A stretch of DNA of 64,000 nt from Strigamia acuminata (lineage: Eukaryota > Arthropoda > Chilopoda > Geophilomorpha > Linotaeniidae), in the NCBI GenBank assembly GCA_949358305.1, contig OX442323.1, forward strand, positions 8,060,001 through 8,124,000, written 5' to 3'. The notes under the pieces were generated by a model, which did not search any database, was not told the origin of the DNA, and saw only the letters and a program-made list of their open reading frames with translations. Each line of letters starts with the position of its first letter. Position 1 is the first letter of the stretch. Positions 1-13,094 of the stretch are shown piece after piece. The position numbers and the translations under genes were made by a program.

Positions 1-119
1 TCAATCATTTGTTTTGTGCGCGCGCGCTTATTTGCTAGTAATGAATATGATTAAAGCACTTTTGACATTTAGTTCAGTGGGGAATTATACAAAGCGCCCC
101 TGGTGCAAGGTACTTGTAT

Positions 120-570
120 GAATTGCAGTTTTTTGGTCTGAAAATGCATTTTTTTGTCTGAAATTCTGTTTTTTGTCTGAAAATGTTGTTTTTGTGTCTA
201 AAAATGCAGTTTTTTGGTCTGAAAATGCATTTTTTTGTCTGAAATTCTGTTTTTTGTCTGAAAATGTTGTTTTTTGTCTGAAAATGCAGTTTTTTTTGTC
301 TGAAAATGCAGTTTTTTTTGTCTGAAAATGCAGTTTTTTTTGTCTGAAAATGCATTATTTCACCGGAAAATGCATTATTTCACCGGAAAATGCATTATTT
401 CACCGGAAAATGCATTATTTTGTCTGAAAATGTTGTTTTTTTGTCTAAAAATGCAGTTTTTTTTGTCTGAAAATGCATTATTTCACCTGAAAATGCATTA
501 TGTCACCGGAAAATGCATTATTTCGCCGGAAAATGCATTATTTTGCATACAAATGCAATTTTTTCAGCTC
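120..570. repeat. Short tandem repeat array, 20-bp period
   Basis: Degenerate head-to-tail units of about 20 bases. The first part has variants of TTTTTTGTCTGAAAATGCA. The second part (about 340-560) has a cleaner 20-base unit, GAAAATGCATTATTTCACCG. Open frames across it simply translate the repeat and show no protein character. Bases 1-119 and 571-979 show no gene. Confidence 0.9.
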
Positions 571-979
571 AAAATGAATTTATTTTCCATAAAAATACAT
601 TCTTCCGCCTGCAAATTCATATTTTTTTTGCTTGAAACGGATTTCCGGTCTGTGGGGCCCTTTCCGCAGCCATTTTGGGGCCCTAAGTAAAAAAAAATGT
701 CCAAAAAAAAATTATTTTTCAAAATTTTTCTATCGTAAAAATTTTTGTTTTTGAATTCAGAGACCCCGGAGCCCCATGGGGCCCTTCTTCGAGAATTATA
801 ATTCATGGGCCCCCCCTCCTGTTGGAAGTGGTGCTCCGGGACCCCAGAAACCTTAATCCGGTCGTGGTTAACAGGAAAAAGCCGTAATAATTCGATATCG
901 TGTTTTATTTGCATTAATCTCTTCCACGAATTTTATTTTACGAGATTTAATCTGACGTCATGACACAATGATGCATACT

Positions 980-2060
980 TCTAAAAATAAAACACATCTC
1001 CAGCATTCGGGGCGCGCGCGCAAACAGCCGCAGCCCCAATCGACCAAAGCCGTCAAAGGGTGAAAGACCTGTACCTTGTTGTTTTCACAAAACCGGCTGG
1101 CTCGTTTATGCGAAACAAGATCGTAAGTAGTTTGATCGATACGTTTTTAAAGTCGTAAAAAATAATAATCGTTTCTAAATTACCGCTGGATATATACTAT
1201 TTATTATTCAAAAACAAAGAGAGAAAGAGAAAGAAAAAAGAAAAACGTATAATCAATCGATTTTGAGGTCGGAAACCTCGTGCGAGATATGCCAAGGTCA
1301 CCTCGTGAAAGAGGGCGCTGTGCAGCAAAGCCCACGCGCAGTGCGAGGCATTCAAATCGAAACGAAAGCCGCAAAATGCAAAAAACCGAGGCCGATCGCA
1401 ACACAATAGTAATTTAATATCTCGATTTACGCTTAAAAACAAAGGGAAAAACGAAAAAAAGAGCCAGAAAAAAAAAACCTGTTGCACAATTCGTTCGCGT
1501 CGTGCGCCCGTCACCACCGACGTAAACTGGGAACGAGATTGACTAAAAACAAACATGGCGGGCTGGCGATAAGACGATGCGCACATGTCTTCCGAATCTC
1601 AGTGAGTTGTGGCCAAGAAACGTAAGTACCGACACACAATACGATCCGCGCAACTAGCTAAGGCTCGGAACTAGCCGCGCGACGGGTTAAAAGCGCGAAT
1701 TAAGCGGTGTTAGTTGAAAATACCGGGCAGCGCTCAGTGCTCCTTTTGTCAACCGTCAGCCAATATGGCGCGAGTTGAATGGCTGCGCGACCGCTCGTAG
1801 TCGCGACCGTTTGGCGAGGGACAGGTGCGCGATTAATGTGCATGAGTGAAAGAGGCTTTAATTTGGTGAATCGAAGGTAAAGTGGTTGATTTTTAGCGTC
1901 CGATCGCCAATAACGAGCAGATTTGTGTGCGAAAAATGTTTCTTTGTCTGATGACAGTTGGCGCTCGCTCGCTTGTTTACATTCGCCGCGAACAGCTGAG
2001 TGAACTTGACAATTTTATTTCGCTCGTTCGGGTTTAACGACTGGTTAAGAATGCTGGTTT
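980..2060. promoter_or_regulatory. CpG-richer island, possible promoter or first exon of brat
   Basis: This block is clearly richer in GC and CpG than its AT-rich surroundings. It contains a strong donor-like site, AAAC|GTAAGTA, near 1620, as expected at the end of a 5' UTR exon. The nearest downstream gene on this strand is brat, whose coding part starts 6-7 kb further on. No convincing open frame was found, so the assignment rests only on composition and the donor. Confidence 0.3.
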
Positions 2061-2570
2061 AATTTTAATTTAAGGGTTAATAGGTGGGGTTTTGAGCCGG
2101 ACAAGTTGCAACCTGGTTTTTTCGTGTCGTTGACTCATTGCAATCTCGTAATGTCGACATTTTTTTTTTGTTTTGCTTTTTTATACGAAACGAATTGCAA
2201 AATTAAATTTTTTAAAAATTATTCATTTGTAGTTCCTTGAACCGTGGGTGGGCACGAGGTGTGTGTCAGCATCGGCGATGCATTAATGACGTTTTCATTG
2301 CAAAATTGCAAAATTGGAAAATTATAATTTTTGAATTTATTTTTTTTTAAAAAAAATTTTTATTTTGTTGTTTTTGTTGTTCAAAAGGGTTTTTATTTAA
2401 AAAGGAGCTGGGAAATGGAGATGGTGTCAATTGGAGTTGCTTTGGATCGGATTTCGGTAAATAAATATTGGAAACCAGCATTTTTTCGCCCTCTTTTGCG
2501 ATCATGTTGAATATAAACAAACGGAATTGACAATTAACATCCAGTGCAATAAACAAAAGAGCCAAAAACG

Positions 2571-2990
2571 AAAATATTGAACAAAATTTGTTGAAATTTG
2601 TCAAAAATATGAAAATATCGAACAAAATTTGTTGAAATTTGTCAAAAATATGAAAATATCGAACAAAATTTGTTGAAATTTGTCAAAAATATGAAAATAT
2701 CGAACAAAATTTGTTGAAATTTGTCAAAAATATGAAAATATCGAACAAAATTTGTTGAAATTTGTCAAAAATATGAAAATATCGAACAAAATTTGTTGAA
2801 ATTTGTCAAAAATATGAAAATATCGAACAAAATTTGTTGAAATTTGTCAAAAAAATTGATATTTTTAAATTTTTGACAAATTTCAACAAACTTTGATCAA
2901 ATTTTTGACAAATTTCAACAAACTTTGATCAAATTTTTGACAAATTTCAACAAACTTTGATCAAAAATTTGAAAATATTGAACAAAATTT
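2571..2990. repeat. 41-bp tandem repeat followed by inverted 32-bp repeats
   Basis: About seven near-identical 41-base units built around GAACAAAATTTGTTGAAATT occupy 2571-2855. They are followed by about three units of roughly 32 bases, around GACAAATTTCAACAAACTTT, which are close to the reverse complement of the first array. Transcribed RNA could fold into one long hairpin. From 3000 to 4300 I see only AT-rich sequence with no gene. Confidence 0.9.
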
Positions 2991-4324
2991 GTTCAAAAAT
3001 GTGTCTCATCCCATGTAACAATATATTTTTTTAAAATATATTTTTTTAAAAAAAAAAATTGAAGGGCACCTTGAAAAAAATGGCAGACGTGGGGGTCATT
3101 TAAGGTTCCTTCCTTATTCTAGACAGTCAAGGTCGAGAGAAGGGGGATTAGTGGAACGAGGGTTAAAAATATGAAATTTTTTTTCTTTTCTCTCTCGCCT
3201 TTGAAAATAAATAAAAATAAACGTCAGCCATTTTGTTGTGGGGCCAATTTCCTAGCGGGCGATTAAAAGGAAAGGGGAATTAGCGAAGAACCGTTTCTTG
3301 GACTTCCTGTGGCAAGATGGGGTCAGTTTGTGGGTTGGGTCACGTGGTTATGGTCGAATGTTTTAATTGAAGTTCTGGGAAGTTTAAATTTATTTTTTGG
3401 GGTAGAAATTGATGGCGGGGTCTTTCCAAGGTGATGATGGTTTTGGGAAGCTTTGGTGAGTCATCCTGGATTGCCGCCACCGCCTATTGGACCCGTGGGT
3501 TCTCTGGATGGTCAATAGAAATGTTTTAGTGGTTTTTTTGTTTTGTTTTAAATAGTTGGGAGGGCGGTGTGAAGCCATTTTTGTTTGCCGTAACCGGAAA
3601 TTGTTAAAATGAATGATTTTTTGATGCATAATAATTCGTTTTTATGGCCATCTCGCGGGGTAATGGACGTTTGAATCAATAAATCAGGAGGGAATAAAAA
3701 TTTAGATTTTTTTTGGGCGGCCATTTTGTGTTTTTGTTGAAATTGTGAAAATCTAAGCTGACAGAGGATTTTGTCCGATTTTGTCTTATCTGGGCGTTTA
3801 GTCGAGGCCCCCTTTTTCTCGGGTATGTGGAATAAGCCATAAGATTGATTTCCTTCAACAAGGACCCTCCTTTTTTTTGTTACCCTCCTTATATCTTGCA
3901 CATACACACGCCACAGTTAGGCCTATATGCCAAGCGTGTCTTTTTCCCCCTCAAAATGCCCTCGTTTTGGGAATCGAATGTGCAAACTCTGGAATATGTT
4001 GAAGGTGAATAATATTTATCTTTTTTGTCCATTTTTTTTTTGGAGGGGGGTTTTGTAAGCAATTATTGTTAAATTAGATATCTTTGTGGGGGGGATGTGG
4101 ATTAATTTTGTGAGGGATAAAAAGTGAATTGATTTTGTTGGTGGTTTTTGTTTTGTTTTATTTATTTGTTTATTTATTTAGGATGGTTGTGGGGGATATG
4201 AAAGATTGTGTTAATAATTGATTTTTGGGTCTTTGCAGGGGGATTCGGGTGGGGGGAATGGGCAGTCTCTTGAGAAAAGGAAAATTGTCAGTTTTGGGAA
4301 AAGAAATTTATTTTTTGGATCAGG

Positions 4325-4640
4325 GGTTTGTTTTTTGGATCGGAAATTTATTTTTTGGACTAGAAATTTATTTTTTCGACTAGAAATTTATTTTTTCGAC
4401 TAGAAATTTATTTTTTCGACTAGAAATTTATTTTTTCGACTAGAAATTTATCTTTTCGACTAGAAATTTATTTTTTCGACTAGAAATTTATTTTTTGGAC
4501 TAGAAATTTTTTTTTGGACTAGAAATTGATCTCTTTGAACAAAAATTCAATTTATTGGACCAAAATTTATTTTATTGGACCAAAATTTATTTTTTTGAAC
4601 CGAAAATTCATTTTTTGAACCACAAATCCACGTATAGACT
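4325..4640. repeat. 20-bp tandem repeat array
   Basis: Units of TAGAAATTTATTTTTTCGAC follow one another with an exact 20-base period for about eight copies, then decay into variants up to about 4640. The stretch 4641-5900 holds no supported gene. It contains a CTCF-like word (reverse complement AGGTGGCGCTGG) at 5177-5188 in a slightly GC-richer patch. Confidence 0.9.
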
Positions 4641-5914
4641 CAAAAAATTTATTGTGACGAAAATTTTCATTTTTGTACCAAAAAATACAGATTTAGGCCC
4701 CAAAAAAAATGTTTAGCCCCAAAAATATAATTGAGACGAAAAAACAATCCATTTTTAGACGAAAAATGATAATTTTTTTGCCGAAAACATTCGATGTTTG
4801 TTTGTTTGAAAATTTGAGCCAAAATGGCCTCTCTCTTGTCCGTTTTCTGGATCTGCCTTTTACGTCTTTAAGAGACGAAATGGCAATTTTTATATTCGGC
4901 ATAAAAAAAAGTTAATCAAGAAAAGGAAGGAAATTTGAATTTGCTATTGTTGTAATTGATTTTGGAATGCTCCCCTTAGTCAAGTTTTTGGTAACGGCGA
5001 GTTTTATGTGCCTAACTGACACGTTTGTGATGATTTTTATTGTCTTCTATTTAGGAAAGTGTCCACATCCGGGGAAATAAATGCAATGCGCAAGCGTAAT
5101 TAATTTGCAGACAGGAATTATGGGTGTTGGGGGGAGAAAATGTGACCAGAAAGCCCTTGAAATGCCTTTCCTGTTTCCAGCGCCACCTCTTATGGGTGAA
5201 AACCAGTCGAATCTGGACTGGGCTTGTGCATTGTTGGGGTACAAGAAAGGAAGTGCCCTTGGTTTATTCCCAACTTCTTTCTTCATATAATTTGGACTCC
5301 CTTGTCTCAAACTGGTGACTGCACCTTGATTTTTTTTTTTTGGTTTTTTTCTCCCTACAAAAAACATTGCGTTGAAGATTGGCTTTATTTATTGATTTTA
5401 GACCCCCTGGTGTTCGAATTTGGAATTGATTTTTGTTTGTTTTTATGTTTGGTATTAAATTTGCGTTTATTTTTGGTCGGTGGTTGGATTTAATGGTTTT
5501 TTTGTGTCTATTTTTACAGTTTTGGTAATTGCAACCAGGTGAATGAAGCAAACGCTAGGAAAAAAGAAGATAAAGGAAAGGTAGGTTGTTTTGTGTTTTT
5601 TTTGGTTTATGGATTTTTTTTTTTGGTATTTTGGGATGGTTTGTGGAGATTTTGTGGAGGTTTTGTCAAGTTTTGGAGTCAGCAATTGTTTGGGGCTCCA
5701 TGTCGAACCTTTACACGCGCTGACATCTGGATTAGATAGGCGGCAGCTGCCGAAATCTCGACTAATCTCGATCTTTTCGGGAATGAAATTTGTCAAATCA
5801 CCTGCGTAAGTTGACAAATGGTGCGAGATTGGAGGAAATTAACGCAAAACGAGTCGTTAGAATCACTTTAAATATTAAAAAGTGATTTAATATCTCGTGA
5901 AATCACTACAAAGG

Positions 5915-6190
5915 CTGGAAAATGTATCGATTGGGTGTAAAATCGCGATAAAAACAAGGAAAATGTACAAATTGGGTGTAAAATCAGGGAAAATGTACTA
6001 ATTGGGTGTAAAATCGCGATAAAATCAGGAAAGATGTACAAATTTGGTGTAATTTCGCGATAAAAACAAGAAAAATTTACAAATTGGGTGTAAAATCGCG
6101 ATAAAAACAAGAAAAATGTACAAATTGGGTGTAAAATTGCGATAAAATCAGGAAAGATGTACAAATTTGGTGTGAAATTGCGATAAAATC
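5915..6190. repeat. 41-bp (partly 30-bp) tandem repeat array
   Basis: Repeats of a unit containing TACAAATTGGGTGTAAAATC followed by GCGATAAAAACAAG. Complete units are 41 bases and shortened ones about 30. Six to seven copies are visible. From 6190 to 6890 I see no gene, only a GC-richer patch at about 6500-6830. Confidence 0.85.
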
Positions 6191-6904
6191 ACATAAAATA
6201 GCTCAATTTGATGTTAAATCTTGAGTAAATCGTAAAAATCCACCCCGAACAATGCGAAATCCCAGCAAATCTCGAAGTTGTGCAATCGGGTTTTATTCCC
6301 ATTAAATGTCGAAAAGAACAGAAACCGCACACTTAGGGCGCTTCACACCAAACAAAAGAAAACAAAACGCAGCCCTTGTTAACCACGCATTCACCAATTT
6401 CGTGTTTAAATGAGCTAATTAAAGGGCCGCGCACCCATTTCGCTCAAACTTAAAAAGCAAATGCACTCAATTGGTCATTTTCCGGCTACTGTTGTTGACA
6501 GCGCGTTAGTCGGGTGATTCCCGGGAGATTTCCTAGTAAGCATCTGGCGTTGTCAACTCATCAATACTTGATTAAGCCAGACGTGGCGCGTGCCCCACAG
6601 TCCTTACGTGAGTCACGGCCCTTGCCAGCCGAACGGGACCTCGGCATCCCTTTGATGACGAACGGGCTGCCCAGATTCCACGGCAAATTGGCGGGAAAAG
6701 GGAAAACCCGTGAGTCGCGCGTAAACACCCGAAACCAATTAAAAGATAAACATTAATGAGCAAAACACACATTTCCCACTTTAAGCGAGGGAAATGGCGG
6801 ATTTGCAACTTCCACTTCCGCTGCAGTTTGCAGGTGGATATTGATGTTTTTGATATTAGAAGAAGAAACGCCGATTATCCGAATGGTGGGTAAACGAACC
6901 ACCC

Positions 6905-7245
6905 GATTTTTAATCGATTTTGAACGTTTTTAAACGATTTTATATCGATTTTGAACGTTTCTAAACGATTTTATATCGATTTTGAACGTTTCTAAACGAT
7001 TTTATATCGATTTTGAACGTTTCTAAACGATTTTATGTCGATTTTGAACGTATTTAAACGGAATTTTATCGATTTTGAACGTTTTTAAACGGAATTATGT
7101 CGATTTTGAATGTTTCTAAACGATTTTCTATCGATTTTGAACGTTTTTAAACGGAATTTTATCGATTTTGAACGTTTCTAAACGATTTTATATCGATTTT
7201 GAACGTTTTCTAACGATTTTGAACGTTTTCTTATTGTTTTTAACG
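6905..7245. repeat. 31-bp tandem repeat array
   Basis: About eleven copies of a 31-base unit containing GATTTTGAACGTTTCTAAAC and CGATTTTATAT, with scattered substitutions. It lies in the upstream region of brat and is probably intronic if brat has distant 5' exons. Confidence 0.9.
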
Positions 7246-7379
7246 ATTTTCTATTTATACGTAAACCTAATGTGCGATTATATGAAAAATATCGGTTTTC
7301 TGAACAACCTGTGTCCTAATTAGTTGGGATAATCGGCGTTGTGCTGTATTTTCATTTTTTGGTGCTGGAGCGCTTTAGT

Positions 7380-8385
7380 GGCGATCGGGACCTTGTTTTT
7401 CTGCTTTTATTCGGGGTTTAGCCTCGTTTCCGGATGGTTTACGGGCGTATTTTAATTGCGTAGATTGATGGCGAATTTGGGTCAGTGAAAGTGCGTGGAA
7501 ATGGGTTGCACGAAGCGTGCGGATTTCTATCTGTGTTTTTTTGTTGTTGACGTTATTTCGGAACCGGTGCTGCGCTCTGTGGAGGAACATCAACAAGTGA
7601 GTTTGATCGATTGACTTTGACCTTGAAGAAAGCGATCGTTGGCGGGGAGCTCGTGGAGCTTCTCGCCGCACTCGGGTGGCATTGAACTTGGCAAAAAGAG
7701 CGACGGATCCCGTTAGGATCAATGCGGAACGTGGCCGCCATTTTCGCGCAGCGCCCGCGCGGGCTGGAGCCGAACCAAACGAAAATGGCGGCAAAAATGA
7801 AAAGCCGCAGATCGCAGACAGAAGTTAGTTAGTTGGTGGGTCGGCTCGTGCCTGGCAAAGGCAGGGGTGGGTGAGAAAAGGGACCGGCGAGCACCTTTCG
7901 CCACCCCCTCTTTTGTGCAGGTTTGTATGGCGAGGCCAAGGGGACAAAATGTCCATTCTTAGCGGCACGTGGCCCGGTCCCCACCGGTCCCCACTCCATC
8001 TGCGGCAGCTGCCAGATTTGCATACATTATGTCGGCGTTAGTAAAGCAAAGAGCGTTTCGTCCCTTGTTTGGGACGGGGAGGGCGCCAAGACGGAGCGCC
8101 GCGCATTGATTGGGGCAAAGAGGGCCCGGATTAAAGTGCGCTTGTTGGCTGCTGGGCCTGATAAAGCTCGTCTCGTTGATAATAATTCAAATTAAAGGCA
8201 AAGGGAGAGGGTAGGGGGGATACAAAGGACCTGTGGCAGCAGGGTGGACTCGTGTGTGCGAGCGGATTGGTCGTCAGGGTTGGCTTATAAGAGGGAGCGG
8301 GCAGATGGGGACCTCATTGATGCGTGTGCGAGTCGACCAGGTTGGAAGTGGCGGAGAGTGGTACGAGGAGGAGAACAACGAGAAC
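7380..8385. promoter_or_regulatory. GC-rich region just upstream of brat coding sequence
   Basis: A GC-rich kilobase immediately 5' of the brat coding exons, with possible acceptor and donor sites (for example a pyrimidine-rich CTTTTGTGCAG ending at 7920). It probably holds 5' UTR exons or a proximal promoter. Short open frames here have no family resemblance. I cannot place a transcription start. Confidence 0.3.
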
Positions 8386-11033
8386 ATGTTGTCTCCGCAG
8401 TCTTCCGATGTGAGCGACATTTTCAGCGAGCTTGGGGTGGCCCTATTGGCCTATGGTGATTGTTTTTTTAATTTTCTAATTAATTTAAATGTTTTTTTAA
8501 TGTATTTTAAATTTTGTTGTTTTATTTCATAGGTGAACGAAGTTATAGTAAATCCGAGATGGCAAGCCCGGGTTCGACGCTAGTGGACGGTTCGTCGCTG
8601 GGGTCGCTGGCGGACGGGGAGGTGGAGGCGATGGCGATGCTGGAGAACGGACTGAACACAAAGTGCCCGGTGTGCAACGAGATGTACACGCAGCCGAAAG
8701 TGTTACCCTGCTTCCATTCGTTCTGCCAGCCGTGCCTGGAGAAGCAGCTGGAGTCGTCGGACAAGATCACGTGCCCGCAGTGCCAGCAAGAATGCGCGCT
8801 CTCGTCGTCCGGTGTGGCCGGCCTGCCCTCCGACTACGCCATCAGCAACGTATTGGAGTCGTCGGCCATGGAGGGCAGCGCCCTACACTGCACCGGGTGC
8901 AAGAGCAAGGAGTCGAACGCGGTGGCTCGTTGCTTCGACTGTGCCAACTTTCTGTGTCCGAACTGCGTGATGGCGCACCAGTTCATGCACTGCTTCGAGG
9001 GGCACCGCGTGCTCACGCTGGGCGAGCTGCAGAACAACAAGGACGAGCTGCGCGTGGAGAAGCCCGTGAGCTGCCCGCGCCACAAGAACGAGCTGCTCAA
9101 GTACTTCTGCAGGACGTGCAACCTGCCCGTGTGCAAGGAGTGCACGGTGATCGAGCACGTGAAGGGCATGCACGACTACGAGTACCTGTCGGACGTGGGG
9201 CCGAAGCAGGTGGAGCACGTGGCGCAGCTCGTGGACGACGGGCGCGCCAAGTCGGGCGACCTGCGCAGCATGCTCAAGGGCGTGGAGCACACGTCCAACC
9301 GGCTGCAGGTGCAGTACCACAAGGCGCAGAACGAGATCAACGAGACGTTCCAGTTCTACCGCTCGATGATCGACGAGCGCAAGCAGGAGGCGCTCAAGGA
9401 GCTCGAGAGCGTCTACAGCGCCAAGCAGCTGTCCATCAACGTGCTCGGCCAGAAGGTGCAGGAGGCCATCGACAAGATCTTCCACACGTGCGAGTTCGTC
9501 GACCGCCTCACCAAGTACGCCACCAACACCGAGGTGCTCATGTTCAAGAAGCTGCTCGACGCCAAGTTCCACAGCGTGCTCGCCTACAGCCCCGAGACGA
9601 ACCTGCAGAACGTATACGACATCGAGTTTGTGTCCAACTATCAGGCCATCCAGGTAGGTGTGCGCAACACTTTCGGCTACATACGTTCCAGCTCGGAAAT
9701 GCCGAGCAATCAAACAAAGCCAATGTCGCCCATCGACGCCATTACTATGGGAGGAGGTAACAACAACGGACACCAACAACACTCGCACTCTCACGTCATC
9801 AAGCCTCCGCAACCCATCGCCAGGCCGACGAATGGGAATAACAACAACAACTCGTCGTCGTCGTCCTCGCAGTCCTCCAACGGCGTCATCGAGCGCCCTT
9901 ACCAGAACGGACACGTGACGAGCTTCGAGTCCAACATGCTGAGCAAGCGCTTCAGCTCGACCAACAGCCTCGGCCCTTTCTCGACCGGCCTCGGCGACCT
10001 CAGCCCCTACGACAAGTGGTCGGGCGGCGGCAACGACGTCGTGAGCAGTACTGGAGGCGTAAGCGGCAGTAGCATCTTCCAGAACGGCGGCGGCGAGCAC
10101 TACCCATTAGCCGCCGACCCGGTGATCGACAGCCTGTCGCTCTCGTCCAAGCTGATCACGGCCAACATCAGCATCTTCCCGCCCAAGTCGCAGATCAAGC
10201 GCCAGAAGATGATCTACCACTGCAAGTTCGGCGAGTTCGGCGTGATGGAGGGCCAGTTCACGGAGCCGAGCGGCGTGGCGGTGAACGCGCAGAACGACAT
10301 AATCGTGGCGGACACGAACAACCACCGCATCCAGATCTTCGACAAGGAGGGCCGCTTCAAGTTTCAGTTTGGCGAGTGCGGCAAACGCGACGGCCAGCTG
10401 CTCTACCCGAACCGGGTGGCGGTGGTGAAGACGTCGGGCGACATAATCGTCACGGAGCGCAGCCCCACTCACCAGATTCAAATCTACAACCAGTACGGCC
10501 AGTTCGTGCGCAAGTTCGGCGCCAACATTCTGCAGCACCCGCGCGGCGTGACGGTGGACAACAAGGGGCGCATCATCGTGGTCGAGTGCAAAGTGATGCG
10601 GGTCATCATCTTCGACCAGGTCGGCAACGTGCTGCAGAAGTTCGGCTGCTCCAAGCACCTCGAGTTCCCCAACGGCGTCGTGGTCAACGACAAGCAGGAG
10701 ATCTTCATCAGCGACAACCGCGCGCACTGCGTCAAGGTGTTCAACTACGAGGGCATTTACCTGCGCCAGATCGGCGGCGAAGGCATCACCAACTACCCGA
10801 TCGGGGTGGGCATCAACCAGGCCGGGGAAATCCTCATCGCCGACAATCACAACAACTTCAATCTGACCATCTTCACGCAGGATGGACAGCTGGTGAGCGC
10901 ACTCGAAAGTAAAGTCAAGCACGCTCAATGCTTCGACGTGGCGCTCATGGACGACGGATCCGTCGTGCTCGCCAGCAAGGATTATCGTCTCTACATCTAT
11001 CGTTACATCCAGATTCCCAGCATGGGCCTCTAG
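8386..11033 (+). CDS. brat: Brain tumor protein (Brat), TRIM-NHL translational repressor
   Basis: Orthologue of Drosophila Brat and relative of vertebrate TRIM2/TRIM3. It is an RNA-binding repressor that acts with Pumilio and Nanos on 3' UTRs and restrains stem-cell growth. Proposed coding exons are 8386-8455 and 8533-11033, joined in frame (TATG|GTGAACG). The ATG at 8559 would give 824 residues if the small upstream exon is not used. Counting from 8559, the order is a complete C3HC4 RING (C36, C39, C51, H53, C56, C59, C72, C75), two B-boxes at about 107-225, a coiled coil at about 215-310, a low-complexity Ser/Asn/Gly linker, and a six-blade NHL propeller from about 545 to the end. The NHL is nearly identical to the fly domain. 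Third codon positions are strikingly GC-rich compared with all other genes here. The upstream exon is the weakest part because its donor, GTGATT, is poor. Confidence 0.97.
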
Positions 11034-13057
11034 AAAGAAATCCTCAACCAACACAACACCGAAAATTTAATCTTTGTTCTCTTTTCCTTCAATTCGACCA
11101 ACTCTTTGGACGAACAGTGGTCGCGATTAATCAATCTTATTAGCGCCATTTTTCCTCGATTGGTTGGTTGTGTTATTAATTAATTAATTGTTGATTTTGT
11201 TCTTTATTTTCATTCTTTGTAATCAACTTGGATACATATCGTGGTGTTGCCAGCTGAATTGTTTTTTTTAGGCAGCTGCTACCAACTCTCATCCTTCCCG
11301 CATTGGTTCCCATTTAGGAACCGTTTTCTCACACCATCTGGTCTCCTGGTGGGTTGAATTAATCGTGATTCACCTGGTGTTTTGTGGGCTGATTAAAACA
11401 AAATGCCCGCCTCTTTAGTTTTTTTGTTTTTTGGTGATTTAAAATGGCCGAGGAAAAAGAAAACAATTAATTCCACATGCGTTTGTGTCCAGCCAAATTT
11501 GAAGATAATAAGTAAACGGAGAGAGAGAAACAAATCTATCTATATATATAAATATATATATATTAAAATATATTATACCTTTGCTGTGTACTATTTCATA
11601 TGCAAATCAATACTTGTTGATGTTTTATCACTCATCCATGTTCCCTGCCAGTTGGGGAGCTTTTTTTCCTATTTATTACTTATTTATCAAAGCACTTCAG
11701 CTCAAAATGTTATCTAAAAAAATAATAAGAATGTTTGTGTGCACCTATTGTAAGTAATTTTTTTTTCGTTTTTTTTTTTGTTTTTGTAGAAATTAATGGG
11801 GGAAATTAGAAAAAATGGAGGTTTTGTTTTTGGATATTTTTTTGTCTTGTATTTTCCTCCGTTAGTCCGAAAAGTGCATGTCATTTGAACCATTTCAAGA
11901 TATTTGGGAGATATGATTTTTTTTTTCTTCATCAACGACGCTCCGTGTAAAGATAATTCCACATTTGTTTGTTAGGGACCAAGTTTTTGGTGGCGGACAT
12001 TTTTTTTGGATTTTTTTTGTTTGGTTTTTGGATTTAAAACCGTTCGCCGGCCATTACAATCCGGACAACAGCACCGAATTTGATTTTGTTTTTGTTTTTT
12101 TGGACCCTTTTATGCGCTCACAGAATAGGACACTTACCATAGGTGCACTTTTCTTTGTTGTCGATAGGGGGAGATGAGTAAATATTGTCCAGTTTTTGTG
12201 AGCTTTAAGATGAAGATTATTTTTTTTTTTTGGTTTCCCATCAAATGTTTGTCTTGAAGTGAAATAGTAGAAAAATGACATTATGCACTCTGTTTCTATA
12301 AATAGATATATTTTATTACAAACATTTTTGCTGCGTAACTCCTGAGCTGTCAATCATTGTGAGAGTTTAAGTGAAAAAAGGTCCCCTATAATAATAAAAA
12401 AAAAACTGTTATGTTTAACTATTACTAGTCAACAAAAAATTACAAAAAAAGTTTTAAAAATACTTGACATGATACCAATACCAGGCAGGAACGAGTGGGT
12501 TGATTTTTTTTTTGTTATTGAGGAATGTGAAAAGAATGTAATAATTGTTTTTTGTTTTTTTTATTATTATTTTTTTTTTATTTTTATAAAAATTTATTAT
12601 TATTGATTATTATTGAAGTATATTTTTGAATTCAAATAGCAATAGGAAAGTTGTCCAATAAGATTATTAAATAATAGTAATAAATGTTTTTTTTTTTTTT
12701 TTATTTTTAGGTTTAATTTTATTATAATTTTTTGTTTTTGTTAATTTTTATTTTAATACGTAAAAATATTTATTTGGATTTTTTTGACACTTGTCCTGCC
12801 TGGTTTAGTCGAAGGCAAGAAGAGCAGCTGAAAATTATAATTTGCAAAACTTTGTTGGTTGAGGTTCTTTTTGTGATTTTAAGTTTTGCGTGCACAATAT
12901 TTTTTCTTTTTATATATTTATATGGTTAATTAATAACTTTAACTTGACTCTTGCCATTTTTTTCTCTTGTTATTGAATGAAATCCAAATTTATTATTATT
13001 AATCTTTTTTCTCCCTTGTTCGGTAGATTTTACGCTATAGACAACGGGAATTTTTAA

Positions 13058-13094
<37 letters not shown>

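Noticed and set aside
120-7245. CRISPR-like regularly spaced repeats
   Set aside because: The units are contiguous tandem copies without unique spacers, and the genome is eukaryotic.
8883-11054. Long antisense and other-frame open frames over brat (up to about 400 residues)
   Set aside because: They result from the high GC3 of the brat exon, which removes stops from the other frames. None resembles a family.
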